Under the pieces are notes generated by a model that saw only the letters and a list, made by a program, of their open reading frames with translations, ran no database searches and was not told the origin of the DNA. The position numbers and the translations under genes are program-made. DNA of 64,000 bases from Fibrobacter succinogenes (GTDB taxonomy: Bacteria > Fibrobacterota > Fibrobacteria > Fibrobacterales > Fibrobacteraceae). The stretch is taken from contig CADCDO010000009.1 of NCBI GenBank assembly GCA_902800345.1, positions 1 through 64,000 on the forward strand, written 5' to 3'. This document shows, piece after piece, positions 16,239 through 25,036 of this stretch; within the stretch, counting starts at the first letter, position 1; each line of letters starts with the position of its first letter.

Positions 16239-17831
16239 TTATGCCTCTACAACCTTCCATTCGCCGATGGTACGCTTTTCCAAGTCAAACGTCACACCAA
16301 TCTTGAACAACTTTTTCGGCGAGCCGTCCTTGGTTGTTGTAGCCGAGTACGGAATCAAGTAACCCTTGTCGTCAATTTGCCTGAGGGCGTCGTCAACAGT
16401 TCCCTTCCCGTCAAGCTTAAACTCGAACATATAAACAGCGTCTGAGGTCTCGACAACAACATCGCAGCGCCCTGCAGCCGATTTTTCTTCGCAACGGGTA
16501 AGGTAGGGGGTCGCGAGGCTGAACACGCAATACACAATTGTCTTGTAATGCAGTTCGTTCTGCGATTCGGCGTCGTACGGTACGCCGCTCATGTACGCCC
16601 TGATAACCTGTAGTACCGAATCTACGTCACCATTCTCCATCCCCTGGATAACACGGCTCACGACAGACGAATAGGCTGCGGCATCCTGCTTTGTATAGTA
16701 CGTCAACAGGCTTTTGGTAAAGCCCTCGGATACTTCATGATTCGGAAATGCGAGCACGTAGGGCGTAAAGCTGCCATTGTGGAATTCCCTGATCGTAAGG
16801 TATCCGCTCTGGTAAAGCATCGGAATCGGGTTTTCTGCGGTCTCGGTAGGCGCATCGAACACCTCGGGCGCTACGGCAAAACCCTTGTCGAACAGTTCCG
16901 CATCCATCCGGTATTTTTTTACAAGCCTGGTCAGAATCGTCGGTGTTCCCGTTGCGAACCAGTAATTTGCCAGTTCCTTGTCACTCAGTGCGTTTATCAG
17001 ACTGAACGGATTGAAAACGTCCGGTGAGTTTTTACTGAAATGATAACCGTCGTACTGGCGTTTGAGCGCCTCGCAGGCCTCGTCATAAGTCATGCCATTT
17101 TTGTCGGCAAGCGCCTGAATTTCGGGCTGCATCTGCGTCAGCACTTCTTCCTTCGTAATGCCGCAAATAGCCGCATAGTCATCGTTCATCGTGATGACTT
17201 TCAAATTGTTGAGTTCGCTGAAGATGCTGAGCTGGCTGAACTTGCTGATGCCCGTGAGGAATACGAAGCGGAGGATGCCGCCCAAAGCCTTCAATGGACT
17301 GTAGAGGCTGCGAACCTGGACTCGAATATCCTCAAAAGATTCCATACCGAAAGTATCAAGCATCGGGGCATCGTATTCATCGACCAGCACAACCACCTGG
17401 CTACCAGTCTGCTCATGTGCTGCTTCAATTATTCGTGACATACGGACGCCCCAAGTATGGTTGTCCGGTTCAGGTGTAACCGCGAATCTTTTTTCTTGAG
17501 GCTCTAAAATTTTGTTCAACGAATTTGCGAGGGAATCTTTGTCCGAGTATTTTACAATGCTCATGTCAAGCCGGATGACCGGGTACTTTTTCCACTCGGT
17601 CTCGAGTTTTTCCATCGCGAGGCCCGCGAACAGCTCCTTGCGCCCCTCAAAATAATACTGGAGCGTGCTGACCAGCAGCGATTTCCCGAAACGGCGCGGG
17701 CGGGATAGAAAGTAATACCGATCCGCATTGACCATCTTGTAAATCAATTCGGTCTTGTCAACATAGTACTTGCCGTCTTCGCGAATTACCGCGAAATCCT
17801 GCACACCAATGGGAAATCTCTTTAACGCCAT
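16239..17831 (-). CDS. AAA-ATPase-like / PD-(D/E)XK nuclease fusion protein
   Basis: A 530-residue protein of the widespread AAA-ATPase_like plus PDDEXK_9 architecture. It opens KRFPIGVQDFAVIREDGKYYVDKT, then Walker A-like SRPRRFGKSLLVSTLQYYF at about residue 40-58, and VVVLVDEYDAP (Walker B) near 145. The C-terminal nuclease-like domain has RCDVVVETSDAVYMFEFKLD (Asp and E-x-K) near 475-495. Such proteins occur in many copies in gut anaerobes; their role (defence, mobile element or regulation) is unsettled. I start at ATG 17831; the open frame runs upstream to 17945 but that part is filler DNA. Confidence 0.85.
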   Translation of the reverse strand: MALKRFPIGVQDFAVIREDGKYYVDKTELIYKMVNADRYYFLSRPRRFGKSLLVSTLQYYFEGRKELFAGLAMEKLETEWKKYPVIRLDMSIVKYSDKDSLANSLNKILEPQEKRFAVTPEPDNHTWGVRMSRIIEAAHEQTGSQVVVLVDEYDAPMLDTFGMESFEDIRVQVRSLYSPLKALGGILRFVFLTGISKFSQLSIFSELNNLKVITMNDDYAAICGITKEEVLTQMQPEIQALADKNGMTYDEACEALKRQYDGYHFSKNSPDVFNPFSLINALSDKELANYWFATGTPTILTRLVKKYRMDAELFDKGFAVAPEVFDAPTETAENPIPMLYQSGYLTIREFHNGSFTPYVLAFPNHEVSEGFTKSLLTYYTKQDAAAYSSVVSRVIQGMENGDVDSVLQVIRAYMSGVPYDAESQNELHYKTIVYCVFSLATPYLTRCEEKSAAGRCDVVVETSDAVYMFEFKLDGKGTVDDALRQIDDKGYLIPYSATTTKDGSPKKLFKIGVTFDLEKRTIGEWKVVEA

Positions 17832-18037
17832 ACTGGTAATATAAAAAAAGTGTGCAAGGCGAACAAGCGGGGCCGCTTGCGGACCCATTTGGGAGCCGCA
17901 GCCACGGACGCTGAAAGCGTCAAAAATACCCCCCAGGAAATACATGTCAACCGCCTTGCCGGCCTTATATACAGAAAAAGGTTGCCAGAGTACCTTTGAG
18001 ATGTTTCTTAATGAATATAGTAGCTTATGCGACCATC
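17832..18037. other. Non-coding stretch before the Rhs remnant
   Basis: Includes filler (GCGGGGCCGCTTGCGG, CACGGACGCTGAAAGCGTC) related to the 52120-52310 filler (CAGACGCTGGAAGCGTC). The rest is unremarkable and no gene is seen. Confidence 0.4.
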
Positions 18038-18198
18038 TTATTTAACCCCAGTGTGGCTCAGATACGGGCTAGCAAATTGCCTCATCGGGTCCACGCTTGT
18101 CCACATTCCCAGCATCGGGTCGAGATAGCGTGCGCCGAAGTAGTTCAGCTTAATTTCTTCGTCATGCTCTTTTCCAGTGAAATTCTCGGTAAACTTAT
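18038..18198 (-). pseudogene. Rhs core-domain remnant
   Basis: Reading the minus strand from about 18198 gives FTGKEHDEEIKLNYFGARYL followed by DPMLGMWTSVDPMRQF and ASPYLS, then a stop at 18038. This is the Rhs-associated core signature (YxGARYYDPxxGxWxSxDP). Everything before and after is missing: no repeats, no toxin tail. It butts against the 3' end of the symporter gene at 18201. It is a fossil of a second Rhs locus about 14 kb from the island at 32.6-42.8 kb. Confidence 0.85.
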
Positions 18199-18200
18199 CA

Positions 18201-19676
18201 TCATCCGCGTTTTACGCAAACAAGATTTGCCACGAACTTCAACACAACCGCCACCACAATCGTCGTGGTCATACTGATGAAAGGCATCCACGGCCAACTG
18301 AACGTTTCTTCAAAAACAGCAGGCACATGAAACGCAGGAATTCCCTGGATCAAGACGAGGCTTACCATGCCGCAAAGCACGGCAGTAATCACCTGCCAGC
18401 TTTTGAGTCCCTTCACGAAGAACGCAAGGAGGAACATGCCAAGAAGCGGGCCCGTGAAAAGTCCCGTAAAGAAGAGGGCGTTCTTGAGGAGGCTCCCCTG
18501 CTGCGTTGCCGCAAAGAGCGCAAAGAACACGCCTAGCACGCCCCAGACAGCCGTCCAGATTTTGGCGCGCTTGAGCCCGCCCATTCCCGCAGATTCGTCC
18601 CAGCCGAGGAAGTCGCGTTCGGACGTATTGCTGAGCGAATTGATGGCGCCCGAAAGGCTGCTCATGGCCGCCGCGCAAATAGCCGCGACAATCAAGCCCG
18701 TCACACCGACCGGAAGCCCGTTCACAATAAAGTACGGGAACACGTCATTCTGCCCGATGCCCGCCGGAACAGTCGCCACTTTTGATACGTTGTAATAAAC
18801 GTAAAGGGCGGCACCCACCCAGTAAAAGAGAATCGAAACGGCACAGCCAAGCACCATCGAAAGGATGCTCGAACGGTTCGCCGCCTTCACGTCCTTGCAG
18901 CTGAGGTAACGCTGCACGAACTGCTGGTCGCAACCGCGAATCGCAATTTCAAGAATCGCATAAGCAAAACCCGCCGAGATAAGCGTTCGCGCATTCGAAA
19001 CATCCATCGACGGATTCCACCAACGCGTCTTGCCGGCTTCGCTTGCAAGCGTCGCCATCTCGCCAAAGCCACCCACCGCACTCGCAATGAGCCAAAGCAC
19101 AAACGCGCCGCCGCCAAAGAACACGACGAACTGCATCACGTCTGTCCAGATAACCGCCTTGATGCCGCCGAACCACGTGTAGAAAATGGCGACCGCCGCC
19201 GAAACGATTATCGCCAGTTTCAGGTCGATGTGCAAAATCTGTGCAAGCACAAGCGATGGCGCATAAAGTAAAATTCCCGTGCGGAGCAGCAAATGCAAGC
19301 AGTAAAAGATGGCCGCCAAGCGACGCACCGACTTGCTCCCGAAACGCACTTCGAAAAGTTCATAAGCGCTCGAAATGCCCGACGTGCGGAACCGCGGAAT
19401 AAACACAAAACCCACCACGAAAATGCTCAGCAAGGCGCCAATCTGGAACATCAAAAACGTCATGTCGTCGCCATAGACGTCTGCAGGCGCACCCAGAAAC
19501 GTCGTCGCGCTCACGGAAGTCGCGATGAGGCTGATGCCCACGGCCACCCACGGCATCGAGCCGCCGCCGAACATGTATTCCTTGAGGTTCTTGTTTCCGC
19601 GAGAAACCCACAAGCCTATCGCAAGCGAGAGGAGCAAGTAGCCGAATAAGACGATCCAATCAATAGCAGTGAACAT
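18201..19676 (-). CDS. Sodium:solute symporter (SSS family)
   Basis: A 491-residue inner-membrane protein with about 13 hydrophobic helices. It has family features: IVLFGYLLLSLAIGLWVSRG at the start, KNLKEYMFGGGSMPWVAVGISLIAT near 30-54, and FTWFGGIKAVIWTDVMQF-like sequence (YTWFGGIKAVIWTDVMQFVV) near 165. These residues form the LeuT-fold sodium site region. Members import sugars, amino acids or organic acids with sodium; the substrate is not clear. Start ATG at 19676 with filler upstream; no partner gene is adjacent. Confidence 0.9.
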   Translation of the reverse strand: MFTAIDWIVLFGYLLLSLAIGLWVSRGNKNLKEYMFGGGSMPWVAVGISLIATSVSATTFLGAPADVYGDDMTFLMFQIGALLSIFVVGFVFIPRFRTSGISSAYELFEVRFGSKSVRRLAAIFYCLHLLLRTGILLYAPSLVLAQILHIDLKLAIIVSAAVAIFYTWFGGIKAVIWTDVMQFVVFFGGGAFVLWLIASAVGGFGEMATLASEAGKTRWWNPSMDVSNARTLISAGFAYAILEIAIRGCDQQFVQRYLSCKDVKAANRSSILSMVLGCAVSILFYWVGAALYVYYNVSKVATVPAGIGQNDVFPYFIVNGLPVGVTGLIVAAICAAAMSSLSGAINSLSNTSERDFLGWDESAGMGGLKRAKIWTAVWGVLGVFFALFAATQQGSLLKNALFFTGLFTGPLLGMFLLAFFVKGLKSWQVITAVLCGMVSLVLIQGIPAFHVPAVFEETFSWPWMPFISMTTTIVVAVVLKFVANLVCVKRG

Positions 19677-19857
19677 AGGTTAGTGGTTGGTGGTTAGTGG
19701 TTAGGTTGTATGAAGTTGGTAGAACTTAGAGCTTAGGGGCGTCATCCTGAGTGTAACGAAGTATCCAGTGAAGGCATTAGAACCGTATGGATTCCCTCCC
19801 TAACGGTCGAGAATGACGCGCAAGGGAATCAAGCGAGCGACCTCATAGCTCATAGCC
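19677..19857. repeat. Composite filler between symporter and diguanylate cyclase
   Basis: Three filler types in a row: TTAGTGGTTGGTGGTTAGTGG (split here as TTAGTGGTTGG and TGGTTAGTGG) at 19680-19702, GTCATCCTGAGTGTAACG and GGATTCCCTCCCTAACGG with GAATGACGC at 19740-19820, and GCGAGCGACCTCATAGCTCATAG at 19832-19855 (shown as GAGCGACCTCATAGC). Each recurs elsewhere in the window. Confidence 0.55.
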
Positions 19858-21672
19858 CTAAACGCCCACCGCTTCGGTTTCGACGGTTTCAAAGCGGACG
19901 ACTTGGTTGCGGCCGCCGTCCTTTGCCTTGTAAAGCGCCTGGTCCGCATTGTTCACGGCCTTCTTCATGTCCGAGAATTCCGGTTCCACGAGGAAACAGC
20001 CGATGCTCACCGTCACACGCAGCGGGTCCGTCAGGTGCACGTTGAACTCCAGCTTGCTCACCGCCTTGCGGATACGTTCAGCAGTTTCGATCATGCCTTC
20101 CGGCGTCGTGTCGATAAGCGCCACCACAAACTCTTCACCGCCGTAGCGTGCGACGACATCAATTTCCTTGCGGATTTCACCGCTGATTGCAGAAGCGATA
20201 CCCTTGATGACTTCATCTCCGACCGGGTGACCATAAGTATCGTTCACCCTCTTGAAGTGGTCGATATCCATCATGAGGATGCCGATATTGTACTTCTTGC
20301 GGTCGGCACGAACCTTCTCCGTCCGGAGAGCCTCTTGCAGCGAACGGTGGTTCATGAGTCCCGTAAGGCCGTCCCGTGTCGCAAGATCCTTGCCCTTTTC
20401 GAACTGGCAAGCGCGAGCGTAAGCAAAACCTGCAACGCCGGCAAACGCCTTGAGGAGTTTCTTTTCGTGATCCTGATAGCGGTTGCTGTAGCGGCTTTCA
20501 AGACAAATTGCAAGTTCCGCCGTCTTGGAGTCCGGTTCCGAAGACACCGGCATTACGAACAACTGCCGCAGTTCCATGTTACGTTTTTCAAAATCGTTCA
20601 GGCGCGGCACGTACTCGATGTAGCCGGCATCGAACGAACGGATGACCGGACGGTTCCTGATCAAGGCGAGAACAAAGATGCCCTTGTCAGACAACGTAAA
20701 CTGTTTGTCGCGGAACTGTTCCGAATCCATGCCGACGCTATAGACCACGCGGCCAGAACCTTCCTTGGGCTTGTCGAGCGCAAGAATCGTCAAACGGTCG
20801 AACGGCATGTTTTCCTTGACATATTCGAACATCTGCTTGTAAATATCCTTCACGGACATCGTCTGGAAGAACTTGCGCTGGTAACGGTAAAGAACGCTGA
20901 ACTGTTGCTGTTCAATAAAATTCTGAGCCGAAACATAGCTCTTGAAACTCACCAAATACATGGCCTGGGCGATATACGTGAGCGCCTGCGCCTCGGCTGC
21001 CGTAAACGCATTCGGGTGCAAGGAATCCACAAGCAAAACTCCCAGGCGACGGTCGTTGCGGTCCAGGAGCGGAACCCCCATCAACGAACGGATCATTCGA
21101 TTCTCGATGTAGTACGTAAGACGTTTCCCGACCAGGAGGTCACCCTCCAAAATGCGGGATACTTCGGGGCGCAGAAGCTGGCTCAGGATTCCCATGTTCT
21201 CGGTAATCTTCGCCCCGGTATCGATGCAGTTCGGGATATCACTTTGGAACGTCCGCAACCTGAATTCATTGGCGGCCCCGCCATTCGTAAATATGGTAAG
21301 CGTATTCGCCTGCGGCATCAGCACCTTGAGACAACGTAAAATATCACCAAAAGCCTTATCGACATCGGAATTTGCACGAGCCCACACCTGGTTCACGCGG
21401 AGCGAAGAATTCGGTTCGTTCGATTCCATTTTGGCTTCATTCGTAAACTCATGACGCAAATCCGGGGAAACGACCGGAGTCAAAGCCGTGGAATGCTTGT
21501 TGCTCTTGATAACAGGAATGACTGACGTATTCGCCGGAATATTCGGGCGGTTCATAAAGGCTAGCGAGAAAGCGACAACCGCAAACGGGATAAGGAAAAG
21601 GAACATTCCCCCCTGAAAAGCAAGACCAAGCAAAGCACCGGCAACAACAAACAATATTTCAGATACGGACAT
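19858..21672 (-). CDS. Diguanylate cyclase with GAF-like sensor domains
   Basis: A 604-residue protein predicted to make cyclic di-GMP. Two N-terminal helices (residues 5-40) anchor it. Residues about 90-260 and 265-420 look like two GAF-type sensor domains (MGVPLLDRNDRRLGVLLVDS in the first). GGDEF domain from 430: TRDGLTGLMNHRSLQEAL, MMDIDHFKRVNDTYGHPVGD, and the active-site RYGGEEF. The inhibitory I-site normally R-x-x-D five residues before GGEEF reads KEID here, so product inhibition may be weak. It lies 8 bases after the permease pair's second gene on the same strand. Confidence 0.9.
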   Translation of the reverse strand: MSVSEILFVVAGALLGLAFQGGMFLFLIPFAVVAFSLAFMNRPNIPANTSVIPVIKSNKHSTALTPVVSPDLRHEFTNEAKMESNEPNSSLRVNQVWARANSDVDKAFGDILRCLKVLMPQANTLTIFTNGGAANEFRLRTFQSDIPNCIDTGAKITENMGILSQLLRPEVSRILEGDLLVGKRLTYYIENRMIRSLMGVPLLDRNDRRLGVLLVDSLHPNAFTAAEAQALTYIAQAMYLVSFKSYVSAQNFIEQQQFSVLYRYQRKFFQTMSVKDIYKQMFEYVKENMPFDRLTILALDKPKEGSGRVVYSVGMDSEQFRDKQFTLSDKGIFVLALIRNRPVIRSFDAGYIEYVPRLNDFEKRNMELRQLFVMPVSSEPDSKTAELAICLESRYSNRYQDHEKKLLKAFAGVAGFAYARACQFEKGKDLATRDGLTGLMNHRSLQEALRTEKVRADRKKYNIGILMMDIDHFKRVNDTYGHPVGDEVIKGIASAISGEIRKEIDVVARYGGEEFVVALIDTTPEGMIETAERIRKAVSKLEFNVHLTDPLRVTVSIGCFLVEPEFSDMKKAVNNADQALYKAKDGGRNQVVRFETVETEAVGV

Positions 21673-21680
21673 ACAACCCT

Positions 21681-22772
21681 CTACAAGCGGAATGATCTAT
21701 ATAACATGACAAACGCGAGACCGGCATAAATGAAGTGGCTGTTCCACGCTGCCCAAAATGGCGATAGCGCTCCATTTTCACCCATTTTAAGCCCGATTCT
21801 CTCAAGAATATAATAGCTAAAAACTAGCAATAGGCCAACACCGAATTTTTGGGAAAGCCCCCCAGAACGGCTATACCGGTGGCAAAGGGCCGCCCCGATC
21901 AAAAGGACAATCAGGTTCATCCAGTGCGCCGAATACTTGAACTGGAGCGCGGTCTCCATGGCTCGGGTATCTTCGCCCGAACGCCTGAGCACGTCTATAC
22001 GCGCCTTGACCATCTTGGAATCCATTTCGTCGGCAAGCTGGCGCTCGTTAATCAAGTCGTTCGGATGGGTCTGTACCAACCCTTTCATGACTTTTTTCTT
22101 CACGGGGAACACCTCGACGGAGCCGTCCTTTTTGAACACGCGATGGTAACCGTTTTCAAAAATCCAATAGGCAAGCGAATCTTGTTCGAACCAGCGGATC
22201 AAGCGCACGTCGTAACGTTCGACCAGGCGCCCGCGGTCACGGATGAGGAGGACCACGTCTCGCCCAAGCTTATTCGTACCGGAATAATACTTGAAGAACC
22301 AGCTGCTCTTTTCGCTGTCGATAAACGTGAAATCCTGCTTTTCCTTGATGCGGGGATTCTTGCGTTTTTGCGCGTTGGTCTCCATGATTTCGAAACGTCT
22401 GTGGTTTGCATCCGGAAGCCAGCGTTCGCTCATTTCGTAAGAGCCCAACGACAAGAAAATGCCCAACATAAATATCGGGAGGAGCGTCTTGAACGGACTC
22501 TGCCCGGAACTCTGCATGGCACTCATTTCTAGGTGTCGCGCCATGTTCCCGACCGAAGCAAGGACCGCAATAAACAAGGCCACCGGAGTAATCAAGTACA
22601 AAATATACGGAAGATAGCTGAGATAATAATCTCCCACGAGTTTCATATCGCGGGCAAGCCACGTCTTGATATTCCCGACAAAGTCAATGACCACGAAAAT
22701 GAGAATCGCACCGCAGACCACGATGAGGAACATTTTCAAAAAGTTCCAGATAAGATATCGCGAAAACTTCAT
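21681..22772 (-). CDS. LptF/LptG-family permease (second gene)
   Basis: A 363-residue YjgP/YjgQ-type membrane protein. N-terminal helices (LIWNFLKMFLIVVCGAILIF, YLPYILYLITPVALFIAVLA) and C-terminal helices (MNLIVLLIGAALCHRY, GVGLLLVFSYYILERIG) surround a periplasmic beta domain at about 130-260. LptF and LptG form the transmembrane part of the LptB2FGC transporter that extracts lipopolysaccharide from the inner membrane. Its start overlaps the stop of the upstream permease gene by one base, indicating coupled translation. Which of the two is LptF or LptG is not clear. Confidence 0.88.
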   Translation of the reverse strand: MKFSRYLIWNFLKMFLIVVCGAILIFVVIDFVGNIKTWLARDMKLVGDYYLSYLPYILYLITPVALFIAVLASVGNMARHLEMSAMQSSGQSPFKTLLPIFMLGIFLSLGSYEMSERWLPDANHRRFEIMETNAQKRKNPRIKEKQDFTFIDSEKSSWFFKYYSGTNKLGRDVVLLIRDRGRLVERYDVRLIRWFEQDSLAYWIFENGYHRVFKKDGSVEVFPVKKKVMKGLVQTHPNDLINERQLADEMDSKMVKARIDVLRRSGEDTRAMETALQFKYSAHWMNLIVLLIGAALCHRYSRSGGLSQKFGVGLLLVFSYYILERIGLKMGENGALSPFWAAWNSHFIYAGLAFVMLYRSFRL

Positions 22773-24208
22773 CAGAACAACTCCGCGATTTTGCCAAAGA
22801 TACTACCGAAGATACGGCCAATCACCCTAAAGACGACAAATCGGCCCATGGATCCAAAGAACCGTTTCATTTTGGAATCGCCCGAGAAACGGTCCCGCAC
22901 CATCGCCCATGTGAGGAGGATGCCGAACACGCCGATGATGACATTCGAAATCCACATGGCCAGTTCCGGAGAAACAATCAGACGGTCTGCGAGGTTCTCG
23001 CCACCGATCAGGCAAATCCAGTAGATGACGAAAAACGCAAGACTGTAAAGGATTCCCGTACCGATACCGCCCTTGCGGGCCATGATTCCCAGCGGGGCGC
23101 CAATCAAGATAAATATAAAGCAAGCAAATGCGGTGCTGAACTTTTTGTGGATTTCGACCATGTACTGGGCGGCTCGCTTGAGTTCGCTTTCCATGCGGCT
23201 CCAGGAGCGTTCTGTTGTACGTAGCGTAGTCGTTTCCTGCACACGGACTTTCCGGAGTCCCTGCACGAACAGCATGGAATCCACCTTCGGGGCGCCACCG
23301 ACAGAGGCGGGGATAACGCTATCCCCATCGACTAGTTCGCGGATACGGACAAGCGTGGATAGACGGCGATTGCGGGCAATAACAGAAGCCGAATCGTACT
23401 TCGCGCGCGCGTCCGTCACCACGTCCCACATCATCTCGACCGGCATTTCACGGTCGCTCCTGTAGCTACGGCTACGGCGCTCCAGGCGGTCATCGACGTT
23501 CTGCATAGCCAAATCCTGCGAGAAGAACCGGATACGGAAGTAGTTGTCGACATCGTCCGGATCGACGAGATGTGTCTCGCCGCTGCGGAGACGGAGCATG
23601 AGGGTCGCCCCGTTATCTACATAGTCCATCGAAGCGCTGTCCGCATAGACGATACGCGGAGCCCCCTTCTTTTCCATTTCGAAAATCTGGATTCCGTACA
23701 ACGTCCCCGAGACGGGATCGATGCGGTTCACCCAGAGCTGGACTCCCGGGAACTGTGTGATGAGGCGCCCGGCATCGACAAACACGTGAGGCTTTTTGCG
23801 CGAAACGGCATTCATCAGTTCGACCGACCTGTGGTTCGCCTCCGGGAGCACCCAGTTGTTGAACACGACCATCAACACGGAAAGCAGCAGGGCGACGAGA
23901 AGCACCGGACGCATAAGCGACAAAGGCGAAATACCGGCAGCCTTGACCGCCGTAATTTCCTGGTCGCCGGACAAGCGCCCAAACGCCATAAGGCTTGCCA
24001 CAAGCACAGCCATCGGAATCGAGAGCGAAAGCATCCATGCAAGGTTCAGCACAAAAATTTCGATGACCGTAGATGCAGGCAAACCCTTGGACAGCACATT
24101 GTCCAAGATTTTGACCAAAAAGTCAACAACAAACAAAAAAGTGATGCCAAAGAGCGAAGCCAAAAAAGGCCCAATCAGCTCTTTCAAGACATAGCGGACT
24201 AAAATCAT
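22772..24208 (-). CDS. LptF/LptG-family permease (first gene)
   Basis: A 478-residue paralogue of the next gene. It begins MILVRYVLKELIGPFLASLF, has MLSLSIPMAVLVASLMAFGRLSG at about 65-87 (typical of the family) and C-terminal helices with APLGIMARKGGIGTG near 385. The periplasmic domain is larger than usual (about 130-370) and includes a charged insert with many Arg (RLERRSRSYRSDREMP), which accounts for the length against about 360 in Escherichia coli. The last 35 residues form an added hydrophobic tail (MGRFVVFRVIGRIFGSIF). The opposite-strand BamD-like gene begins about 65 bases upstream. Confidence 0.88.
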   Translation of the reverse strand: MILVRYVLKELIGPFLASLFGITFLFVVDFLVKILDNVLSKGLPASTVIEIFVLNLAWMLSLSIPMAVLVASLMAFGRLSGDQEITAVKAAGISPLSLMRPVLLVALLLSVLMVVFNNWVLPEANHRSVELMNAVSRKKPHVFVDAGRLITQFPGVQLWVNRIDPVSGTLYGIQIFEMEKKGAPRIVYADSASMDYVDNGATLMLRLRSGETHLVDPDDVDNYFRIRFFSQDLAMQNVDDRLERRSRSYRSDREMPVEMMWDVVTDARAKYDSASVIARNRRLSTLVRIRELVDGDSVIPASVGGAPKVDSMLFVQGLRKVRVQETTTLRTTERSWSRMESELKRAAQYMVEIHKKFSTAFACFIFILIGAPLGIMARKGGIGTGILYSLAFFVIYWICLIGGENLADRLIVSPELAMWISNVIIGVFGILLTWAMVRDRFSGDSKMKRFFGSMGRFVVFRVIGRIFGSIFGKIAELF

Positions 24209-24393
24209 TTTTCTCTAGAGTCGTTTTTTTCTACTTTACAGCGTGAAAGTTAGAATTAACCAAAGAAAAAAAATGAAAAAAATGGTGTAAAAAGCGCTAC
24301 GACGTAGCCGAAGAACTCTTCAAGGCCGAAAAATACGGACGCACTGTCGAAAAGCTCGAAGAAATTCTTTCTACCTGTGCAGGGTCGGGCTAC

Positions 24394-25029
24394 ATGGAAC
24401 AAGCTCAGTTTTTGCTTGCCGAAAGCCATTTCAACCTGAAGCAGTGGATTGAAGCCCGCGGCGAATACGGAAGCTTCATCGTGAACTTTCCCGGCTCGCC
24501 ATTCGCAGAAACCGCGGAATACCGCAAGGCAGTCTCGTCGTTCAACATAGAATACAGGATTGACCGCGACGAATCGAACACGACGACCGCCATGAAGGAC
24601 TTCGAGCGCTATTTGGCAAACCACCCGAATACGCCCCTCCGCGACTCCGTGAACTACTATTACGACCGCCTTGTCGATCGAATGGCCGAAAAGGAATTCC
24701 AGACGGGCCGCCTCTACCTGCGCATGGAAAAGCCGCAAGCCGCCGTCATCTACTTCAAGGAATTTTTGGAAGCCTATCCCAAGTCCAAGCGTAGAGAAGA
24801 AGTCCTCTTCCTCATTTCTGACGCCTACACGGACCTCGACCAGTTCGAGCCCGCCAGGGAATACCTTGCGATTGCGCAAAACGAAGCCGGAGACGACAAG
24901 GACATAAAGAAACGCATCGAAAAGGCCGAAACAAAGATTGCAAAGGCTGAAAAGACTTACGAAAAGAAGCTCCAGCAAGAAGCCGAAAAGAAGCGTATCC
25001 AGAAAGAAGAAAAGAACCTGGTGAACTAA
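24394..25029 (+). CDS. BamD-like TPR protein lacking its 5' end
   Basis: A TPR protein resembling BamD/YfiO, the lipoprotein of the outer-membrane protein assembly machine. TPR-like units: QAQFLLAESHFNLKQWIEAR, FIVNFPGSPFAETAEYR, TGRLYLRMEKPQAAVIYF and LISDAYTDLDQFEPAREYL, then a charged coiled tail. The matching frame is open upstream to 24277 and encodes WCKKRYDVAEELF ... LEEILSTCAGSGY, clearly the first TPR, but it has no start and no lipoprotein signal. An ATG at 24273 followed by seven A bases enters this frame if one A is removed, but would still give no signal peptide. The gene seems to have lost its 5' end or to contain a sequence error. The coordinates give only the part with a start codon. 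Confidence 0.65.
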   Translation: MEQAQFLLAESHFNLKQWIEARGEYGSFIVNFPGSPFAETAEYRKAVSSFNIEYRIDRDESNTTTAMKDFERYLANHPNTPLRDSVNYYYDRLVDRMAEKEFQTGRLYLRMEKPQAAVIYFKEFLEAYPKSKRREEVLFLISDAYTDLDQFEPAREYLAIAQNEAGDDKDIKKRIEKAETKIAKAEKTYEKKLQQEAEKKRIQKEEKNLVN

Positions 25030-25036
25030 ACATCCG

